The position numbers and the translations under genes were made by a program. A DNA stretch of 64,000 nucleotides from Erigeron canadensis. Taxonomy: Eukaryota; Streptophyta; Magnoliopsida; Asterales; Asteraceae. How positions within the stretch are numbered: position 1 is the first letter of the stretch; each line of letters opens with the position of its first letter. Where the stretch lies: NCBI RefSeq assembly GCF_010389155.1, contig NC_057763.1:10726649-10790648 (forward strand), given 5' to 3'. The notes under the pieces are model-generated. The model saw only the letters and a list, made by a program, of their open reading frames with translations. It was not told the origin of the DNA and did no database searches. Positions 56,202-64,000 of the stretch are shown piece by piece.

Positions 56202-59200
56202 TGTAACATCCTAAATCTTTTTCTTATATATGTTGATTTTGCCGTTAGTCAAAACTTAGCTTTTCATCCGGTCGTTATATGTGTTTAATGTGCTTAGTTA
56301 ATATGTCGCGTATTCAGGGTGTGACATAAAATTAAGTGTGATTAATACGTGTGTCAATTGAGTAGAGTGTGTGGTTGTTAGTTAAAGATGAAGTTAAAAT
56401 ATTCTCTAGTCTCGTTAACCTGTCACTCATCTTTTTTTTTTTGTACATGACAATTCTTAATTTTAGTTTGACTATATATATATATATGACCAATATTTCG
56501 TTATCCATCTAAGTAAGCTAAAAGAATAATCGGGTTAATGTTAACAATTAATTAGAATAATTACTAAGTTGGTCCATTTGTATACCTATTTTGTAGTGAA
56601 TTTTATATGGCCTGTTAGTCGACCTATTCCATATTCGTTGGCCCAAATTGTAGATAAAACCCTTGTTGTCATATCTCTTGGCCCAAATATTTATAAATAC
56701 CCTCCGTAGACAATTCATTGTATTTGGAAAACAAATCTAAAAACCCTAAACGAAACGTAAGAAACTCTGTGCAGAAGGAGAGGTGGTAAAGTGGTGACTT
56801 TGCGCTTGCGTTTGGTTAAATTGATTCGGTTTTTATAGCAAGGTAACACTCAGTTGTCATTAGTGTACATTCATAAGAATCGTTTGGTACGTAGGGATTG
56901 TTCCTTAGTTTTGCGTGTCATTGATATGATTACACTATATCGATTTGTAAACGCGTCTAGTTTTCTTGCATGAATACAGTCGTTGTTCTCTTTTCAGTCA
57001 CCGCAGAATTGTTAAGAGTATTTTAAGAGAATTAGTAGCAAAGCTATGCTATAAAAGTTTGTATAACCCGAGTAAAGAGTTTGTAATGACGTACTGGATT
57101 CACTTTGAGTTTCAGATTTGTGTTTTAAATATTAATTTAGTCTAAGTCAACTAGGCAAGAAATATGGGTCTTGCGTTAGGTTAAGTCTAGTCACAACGTT
57201 GAGGATTACGACTTGACTTGTTAGGCGACATGGTTATATATGAGTATTATTTAACGTTTTTAATCTCATGCATGCGAAGTAATTAATTAAAGATCGGACT
57301 AAAGTTATCTACGAGCAGTAGTTACACGAGTAGCTTGCTTCAATTCGACATAATTTTTATGAGAAGTCGAGTGTTCATGTAAGCTTACAAGTACTAGACT
57401 CGGCACTTTGCTCATTCTGTAAAGTGGCAAACTCGATGAATAATGTGGCGGAAAAAGAAAAAAACATATACTATAGAATAACTAGATAGTAGCATGACAT
57501 GTTAATTTATGGCCATGGCAAGGCCACACGTACATACAGGCCATCACCATCTAGAGAATATTTAGCTCTTTCACCTTGAAGTGTAAATACGTAGTGTTAG
57601 GTCCAGTTTAAGCTAAACTGGAGCTCTCCAGTGACATCTGGAGAGCATGAAGAATTGTCCGAAATATTAGAAGTCCAGTTGCATTGTACAGGTTTAGCAA
57701 CTGATGACTTCCTCCAGTTGAGATCAGAAGACTAGAATCTGAAGACCTTCCAGTTGAAGTCAAAGACAACAAATGGAAGATAGAGATTGGCAATGGCAGC
57801 GAAGCCCAGTTGACAATCTACCAGATCAATCAACTAGAGAATCCTCCAGTGTAAATGCTCTTACAAAGCTTTACACTGATTACGAGGAGGACCTTTTTAC
57901 TCTACATCTTTTTAACCGGACAATGATATTGTCTTTGGATAAAGATACAAAGATGTAGAGGGGTTGAATAAAGTAACCTTTTGTCTTACTTTATTTAACA
58001 CACACAAAGGATTATTTAAACAATACTTTTGTGTGCTGTCAACCATATTTGTACATCGAAGTTGAGATCCCCATGCTTAATCTTCGACTATAAATAGAGG
58101 TCCTTGCACAAGCTGTTTTAACAACTTTGCAAATACATATATTCTGCAATATTGGTGAACTTGTGCAATATTCTCTCAATCGCAAAAAGAAACATTTCAC
58201 AACTCTAAGTGTTTCGATTGTTTAGGAGAATTTCCAAGTTTAGATCAATTGTAATTCATGGGTTGTTAGGATATTTACATTCTTGTATTATCTTGGTTCC
58301 GCAACAACCTTGTATTTTATTTAAACAAGTAATAAATAAAATACACTTGAAAATTACATATTGTCTCACCAGTTTATATACTCGTCATTTATATTATTGC
58401 ATGTATTAATATTCTGTCACTTTAATACTTAATTCCAGTTAACCTGGTACACGATCAATCTAAACTGGTCACGTCCAGATTAATTGATCGTGTTGCAAAG
58501 TTCACTCACCATCGACATAGAGGTGTCTTCAGCACCCATCTAATAATAGTTGGGACTAAAAAGTAGTTTAATTGATCATTAATCGTTTTATTAACATCAC
58601 ATCCTAAGTATGACTACAACTTGTTTTGAAATTACTTGGTCAAAGTGCTGTTCGAAATATGGCCAATATGCATTAGTTGAAAACTTCTTACATGCCAAGA
58701 TATTATGCTGTTAGTTAGAGATGATAATTAATGTGGATGAGCAAATAAATAATTAAAAGTGATTAATAATGTGGAAACTCGAAGTCGATCAGTAGGGGGA
58801 TTATTGTAGAGATGCATTGCTATTTATGAAGTGATGTAAATTGTATATGTGTATATATTTGTAGGAAACTTTGTTTGACGAGGAGTAAAGGCGTAACTCG
58901 AAGATAAGGTAAGATAACTTACTTTTAACACCTGGGGACATAACAAAAATTAGTTTTATTGATTACTCCCTACTTTATGAAGTTAACGATCTCATGCTTA
59001 TATTGGGTATGGGTTGTATGTGGGAGGTTTATTGGGACATTGTTTATGCATGCTTTAGTAGATACGAGCTTATTGTTGTAATGTTGTTTAATGTAGCTTG
59101 TGATTGAGTTGCTTTAGTAGATACGAGATTATTTGTGACTTGTACACATAGTACACTAGACTTGACTAAGTTGCCATGTCACTTGCACGTTAAGGGCCCT

Positions 59201-60208
59201 AATGTTGATATGTGAAAATTAGTAGCAATTTTAAAGGAGAATATAATAAAGTAGCTAATGAAAATAAGTAGCATTGCGTAGCATTCTTTATGTGCAAAGT
59301 CTCAAGCACTGAGTAGCAAGTGTTAAGCTTAACCAACATTTGGTCTCGTGGATCATTTGTGTTAAGTAGCCCATCCGGGGGCGACGTATACTGTTCCCGG
59401 TAAGGTCAATCTTTTAAGTAGCTGAGTAATTCTGTTGGGTGTGATTGGCCTTTATAGTAGTTTGCGGATTACTCGTGGATTGGTTATGCCTTTCCATAAC
59501 GACGCCGATAGACCCCCGAAAGGTTTACCCATCATGTCGGGTGTGAGGTTCCCTGTGAGGTTTTATGACCGCCTGCACACAAAACCTTTATTGTTGATCT
59601 TAAATGGCATAACCTAAGTAGTTAAGTAGTTAAAGAGTTGAGTAGCTTAGTAAAGAAGCTAAAGTAGTATTTGAGGATTGCTAGGCACATTGTAGGATTT
59701 GATTATCCTATTTCAGTAGTATTTATTGATATGTGTAATTGTGCCTATATATTTGCATGAGACACTTTTATTGAAATGATTTTAATTGGCAATCTTTTTG
59801 TTGTACTAACCTGTTATCTTACTCAGCTTTAAAAGCTGACACTTGTTTTGTTGAAAATGTGTTGTGCCCTCAGGTTAGGCATTGATTGATCATTTGATGG
59901 CTTGATTGAGAGTAGGGTAGCTAATAAATGGAGCTAGTGGATGATGGCTTTAGTTACCCTTAGTTTTCTTATTTTAGTAGACTCATTATTTAGCCGTTTG
60001 GAATTTAATATGTAGATTGTGAATTTCATGAGAATTACTGTGATAATACTTTGTCAGTAACATCTTTATGAGAAAATTATGATGTTTTAAAATTACGTTA
60101 GGGATCATTTGGGATTTTTTAAAAGTCGCTTCCGTATTTTATTAACGGAGTTTGATTTATTATTTAATATTTTTGGAAATTCACATTTTTGTAAAGCAAG
60201 GTGTTACA
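56202..60208 (+). repeat. 3' LTR of element F, interrupted by H
   Basis: TGTAACATCC to GGTGTTACA, followed by TCATC. Without the 968-bp H insertion it is about 3.04 kb. It matches the 5' LTR closely, apart from point changes and a replaced stretch near 58800-58835. Confidence 0.92.
57595..58562 (+). mobile_element. Element H, copia-like solo LTR within the F LTR
   Basis: Absent from the F 5' LTR at the matching site (ACGTAGTTTAATT near 52540). Begins TGTTAGGTCC and ends near GGGACTAAAAA, flanked by GTAG on both sides. It contains a TATA box (58089, CTATAAATAGAGG) and leader-like sequence. It carries dyads CCAGTTTA-AGC-TAAACTGG (57603-57621) and GCTCTCCA-8 bp-TGGAGAGC (57623-57646) and many CCAGTT motifs. 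The LTR assignment is inferred. Confidence 0.55.
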
Positions 60209-60213
60209 TCATC

Positions 60214-60333
60214 CCAAAAGGAGATGTCGGGATTGCTCATTTCACACCTACCCGTAACAGGGTCCGGTCTCCTCGTCACCCAACATCTCGACAAACAAAG
60301 ATCTTTTGCTTTAGTCCACACACTTCTAGACAT
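60214..60333 (-). pseudogene. Myb/SANT-like protein of G, 5' part
   Basis: Starts MSRSVWTKAKDLCLSRCWVT at 60333. It resembles the first helix of Harbinger Myb-like proteins (W T xx E/A ... L x R C W V). It runs into the F insertion site and continues at 51147. Confidence 0.55.
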
Positions 60334-60987
60334 TGTGAATGTAATGGTTTATGAAAAATGGTTTATGGAATAGTTTGATAAAGATAAAATGGTTTGGAAG
60401 TGATATGAAGTTGAAATGGTAGTGTGGAAGGAGTATAAATAGAAAATGAAAATAAAAAATAAAAAATTAGTGGCCTACTAGCCGTTGTATTTAAAAAAAG
60501 GTTTTTGAATTTTTTTTAATGGTTCAAACGGCCACTTCGGGCCCCACTCTCCTCACGCTGCACATCTAAACTCGGAAGAAACCAAACAGACGCCATGGAA
60601 GACGTCCCCGTGCTAATAGCGTCTACCGGTGGTGGTGCGTCGGACGCCGGTAGACATACCTATAAGCACCAGCCTTATAATAGTCCTATATATGGCTGCG
60701 TCTTCAACTCCTAAGACGACCGACGTTGTTGATATAGAGCGTCTAAGAGGCTGCGTGCCACCATCCAGTCCTCCCGTGGACTCTACAAGACGCTTCAATG
60801 TGGGGCCAAAAGCTTGTTTTCTTCCTATTTTCAAATGCAATAGAGAGAGAAAATGTAAAATGGTGGAACCAAGTTCTGAAGAAGCTTGCCTTTATAGGAA
60901 GGGAGAGTCCTAAGGAGAGTCGTGAGGAGAGTCATGCTGACGTGGCAGTGAAAAAACTAAAATACTCTCTCCTTATAAGAACCGGCC
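60334..60987. other. Right end of G
   Basis: No supported gene. It contains TATAAATA at about 60435 and a cluster of GACG / CGTC motifs (60590-60790), then the terminal inverted repeat. Confidence 0.5.
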
Positions 60988-61380
60988 TTAAAGCAACACA
61001 CAAGGACTGCAAAGAAACAGATAATCATAGAACAATATCAGCAAAAATCGAAATCTATGATATGATTTTATATGCCTTTATAGTCTTGTCTTGTCACAGT
61101 GAATAAAGAGAGATAAAGGGGAACACTCGGTGCCTGATGACTATCAACGATTGTGATGTCTTCAAAAAATCAAATGCTTTGACGACGTCTCAAAGCTTTT
61201 TAAATATGCCTACATGCATGCTACATTTTGTAGTATATTTTAGTTGTTTAAAGCTTTTTATTTGTATTTTAAAAAAACACAATTAAAACACATTGTGTTA
61301 AATTCAGATCACAGTGTGTTTTCTGTTTTATAGTTTTTACAGAAATTTTAGTTTTTAAATAAACATTTCATAGTACTATA

Positions 61381-61864
61381 GGGTAAAATTATTTTGAGAA
61401 CTTTTTTTTGCGAGAATCTTTGAAAACTTTTCAAATCAAGCCCAACCAATGCTTGTTCTTTACATGAAAATTGTTGTTTGATTGTCTTCTGAATAACTTA
61501 TGTGTAATTTTGAAGATTATAATTGTGTGGAGCATGAATTATCATCCGTTATACAATTATGTGGAGATTTGGATTCTTGATCACATGTGCACGAATATTG
61601 CTATGATCACATGTATGCAAGTCGATCACATGTAATCATAGCAATATTCGTACACATGTGATCAAGAATTCAAATTTCCACATATTTGTATAACAGATGA
61701 TAATCCATGCCTCCATACAATTATAAACTTCAAAATTAAACATAAGTTATTCAGATTACAATCAAAAAACAATTTTCATGTAAAGAATAATCATCGGTTG
61801 GGCTTGATTTGAAAAGTTCTCAAAGGTTCTCACAAAAAAAAGGGTTCTCAAAATAACTTTTCAC
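61381..61864. mobile_element. Fold-back MITE
   Basis: A nearly complete imperfect palindrome of about 480 bp centred near 61615. The arms share AATTATTTTGAGAAC, GATCACATGTGCACGAATATTG and others. ACTATA flanks both ends. The same terminal sequence recurs at 63945-63995. Confidence 0.8.
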
Positions 61865-62580
61865 TATATATATATATATACATAATACCCCTATATAAAG
61901 AGAATAGATTAAGACATTAAGTAAAAAAATTTTCTCCAAAATACCTTCACCTTATCTTTAAAGTTTCAAACTTACCCTTCTATATCTATATCTATACTCT
62001 ATATCCCTTATAATACAAACTACAAATTTATTTTTAAAATTTTAAGCAATTTTTTCAATATCCCAAATCAATCTAATACCTATCTATATCTATATCTATA
62101 CTATATTATAAAGAAAAATCTACTTTTGATTTTCAAATTAAAATTTCAATACAATTTTTAAGTTATAACAATGTAAACATTATAATGCATGATGTACCAT
62201 TAATTATATCTTGAAATATATTCACATTTAATTCTCCATCACAAAACAAAATCTTTTTTCTTTATTGATCGTGAATTATATTATTATTTTTAATTGATTA
62301 AGAACTAGGTTTGCTTAGGTTAGGAAGTGAAAATGTTGTTTAGTTGGCTTGTCTAGTAGAACTGTGGAAGAGAAAAAAAAATAGTAATTCTTCTAATGAA
62401 TTATTTGGTTGAGGCGAGGATGAGAAAACAACAGTCAATTCAACTATACAACCATTCTAAATTGATACATTGTACTTAACTAAAGTCAATTATGTTATTA
62501 GTTTCTTCATAAAATGTTCCATTTGATTCTAAAACAGCCTAAGACAGTCAAAACCTAGAGCAACCTAGATTGTATAAATT
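61865..62580. other. AT-rich stretch with TATCTA microsatellites
   Basis: (TATCTA)n-like runs lie near 61980-62000 and 62080-62105. Nothing else is supported. Confidence 0.5.
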
Positions 62581-62584
62581 TTCT

Positions 62585-62920
62585 CACCATATATTATTGA
62601 TTTTTTTTTACGGATAGGACTATATTTTCCGCCATTGGTGTAACTAGGAACTTCTCCCAATATATTTGTAAAATGAGGAAGTCTGGTGTTGTAGACACCG
62701 AACTTGTCCACGTACATTGAAGTCCGGTATTGTAGACACCGAACTTGGTCTAGGTGGCACTCAGAAAGCATGTGCGGTTTGATGCCAATTGAGGTAGTTT
62801 TTGTCCACATGGGCAAGTTCGGTGTCTACAACACCGGGCTTCCTAGTTTTACAAAAATATTGAGTCTTGTTCCTAGTTACACCAATTGAGGTAGTTTTGT
62901 CCCATCCGTACAAATTTTTC
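62585..62920. mobile_element. Fold-back element with TGTAGACACCGAACTT repeats
   Basis: Inverted arms (62585-62712 and 62812-62920) share TTGGTGTAACTAGGAAC and GGTGTTGTAGACACCGAACT. A third copy of TGTAGACACCGAACTT lies in the loop at 62732-62747. No coding is supported; the short ORFs here are translations of the hairpin. Confidence 0.75.
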
Positions 62921-63350
62921 TATATTATTAGATAAAATAAAATAATTCTTAAACCAAGTTTCTTGTATATCAAAATATAATGACTATCAAATGTCTTCAC
63001 TTTGAAAAATCATTTGGTTACCAAAATTTGAGAGTAGAAGGATGATGAGAATTCAAAATTAGATCAATCGTACGTTAGATAGTTATTTGTTATTCCTATT
63101 CCTATCATTAAAAAAAAAAATTCGAATTCAAAAGACAAATTTCTCTTGCCAAACATCATATTGTTTCATCCATCTAGTTTCGATGAAACACATACACACT
63201 ACTTAAAATATTGAAAGACGAAGACGGTGCGGTGGATGGTTATGGTTGGACACGACGGTGATGGTTATGCTTGGCGGCGTCTGTGTCGGAAAGTTTCCAA
63301 AAACTGCCCTATAAGGAGACAGCGGTGTAGTAGCCGGGAAATGTGGATGC
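62921..63350. other. Intergenic stretch
   Basis: No supported gene or bounded repeat. Confidence 0.5.
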
Positions 63351-63362
63351 CTTTGTATTACA

Positions 63363-63850
63363 TTTTTTAAGGATGCATGATGCATCCAACTATAAATAAT
63401 ATATATCTTTTACAATTTCTATTGCATCCTGAGATTTTTGTTCATGTTTTGGTGTTGGTGCATCTAAGCTACTTAAACTAAGTACTATTGTTCATTTGTG
63501 AGTTCAGTATAATGTGTTCTTTTTCTATTTTTTCTGGATGCACTAATTTATATCGGCATTTTCATTATATTTTTATGGATGCATTATGCATCCAATTATG
63601 AATAATATATAATTTTTTTAACTTACTTTTACATCATAAGATTTTTTTTTCATGTTATGGCGGTTGTGCATCTAAGAACGGTTGTTCGTTTGTGATTGTA
63701 TTGTGAATTCCTTTTTTTTAGATGCACAAATTTGTCACAGAGTATTATTATTTCCCCTTCTGGATATGGATGCAATGATATTTGTGCATCCATAAAAACT
63801 AAAATGGGTTCTTTATATGCACAACTTCAGAATATGGATGCAATAATATC
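63363..63850. repeat. Tandem ~220-bp repeat with GGATGCATNATGCATCC palindromes
   Basis: GGATGCATGATGCATCC (63371) and GGATGCATTATGCATCC (63582) start two similar units with ACTATAAATAATATAT-type sequence. Further GATGCA and TGCATC copies extend to about 63845. The window ends in a MITE-like terminus related to 61381-61864. Confidence 0.7.
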
Positions 63851-64000
63851 TGCGTTTTTGTTTACGACAGTTACATTCAATATTAGTAATAAAAGGAAAA
63901 AAAATCTCCATGTAAAAACTAAAATTCCTATTTTATCCTTTGTTCTCACCGTTCTTATTTTAAACTTGTTCTCACCGGAAAGTTACCCTATATATATATA

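Larger units (their letters stand above)
49267..60987. mobile_element. PIF/Harbinger-like element G (hosts F and H)
   Basis: Terminal GGCCGGTTCTTA is perfect for 12 bp at both ends and then diverges; both ends continue with CTCCTTATA-type sequence. The 3-bp target duplication TTA (49264-49266, 60988-60990) is typical of PIF/Harbinger. The interior holds a Myb/SANT-like ORF, as these elements often do. No DDE transposase is seen, so it is non-autonomous. Without F it would be about 2.7 kb. Confidence 0.7.

Noticed and set aside
62565..62889. Pair of opposite-strand ORFs at 62565-62889
   Set aside because: Both are translations of the inverted repeat.

Overview
The window reads as nuclear DNA of a flowering plant. 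One intact, intron-containing host gene is visible (42201-46360). It encodes a BAHD acyltransferase closest in sequence character to hydroxycinnamoyl-CoA:quinate hydroxycinnamoyltransferase (HQT), the chlorogenic-acid enzyme. That gene, and the style of the long-LTR retrotransposons, suggest a eudicot and probably Asteraceae (inference). Nearly everything else is transposable element, stacked in two nests.

Nest 1 (1-39402). Element A, a minus-strand non-autonomous Athila-like Ty3/gypsy element with only a gag-like ORF, fills 1-6423 and 38191-39402. Its 5' LTR was entered by E, a Tekay-like solo LTR (6424-8231 plus 35556-38190, duplicated target GGAGC). E was entered by B, an Athila-type element (8232-35555, target AGTGG). 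B is present as a solo LTR, then 779 bp of E flank, then a second near-complete copy joined at a 7-bp microhomology. The B copy was entered by C, a minus-strand chromovirus-like Ty3/gypsy element (about 12490-27894). C was entered by D, a young Ty1/copia element (16085-23715, target GTACC). A deletion patched with filler DNA removed the 3' end of C and part of B pol.

Middle (39403-49263). Here are a 1.1-kb Mutator-like MITE with a 9-bp target duplication, the HQT promoter with two AC elements, the two-exon HQT gene with a CACTA-like element in its 2.8-kb intron, SINE-like remnants, and a decayed Tudor-SN exon fragment.

Nest 2 (49267-60987). A PIF/Harbinger-like element G (target TTA) carries a Myb/SANT-like ORF and two divergent, possibly paralogous small ORFs around a 170-bp two-TATA promoter. 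Its Myb ORF was entered by F, a terminal-repeat retrotransposon with an intact gag and no pol (target TCATC). The second LTR of F was entered by H, a copia-like solo LTR. The right end (60988-64000) holds fold-back MITEs and palindromic repeats but no supported gene.

The most unusual signal is a 13-bp dyad, CCAGCGCCGCTGG. Dozens of copies occur in A and B, at spacings alternating near 21 and 30 bp in most arrays. The arrays sit just upstream of the LTR TATA box, in the 3' end of gag, and between integrase and the 3' LTR. A and B also share an identical 51-bp sequence, present as two full-length copies in B and one exact plus one diverged copy in A. Other element families here carry their own private dyad arrays.
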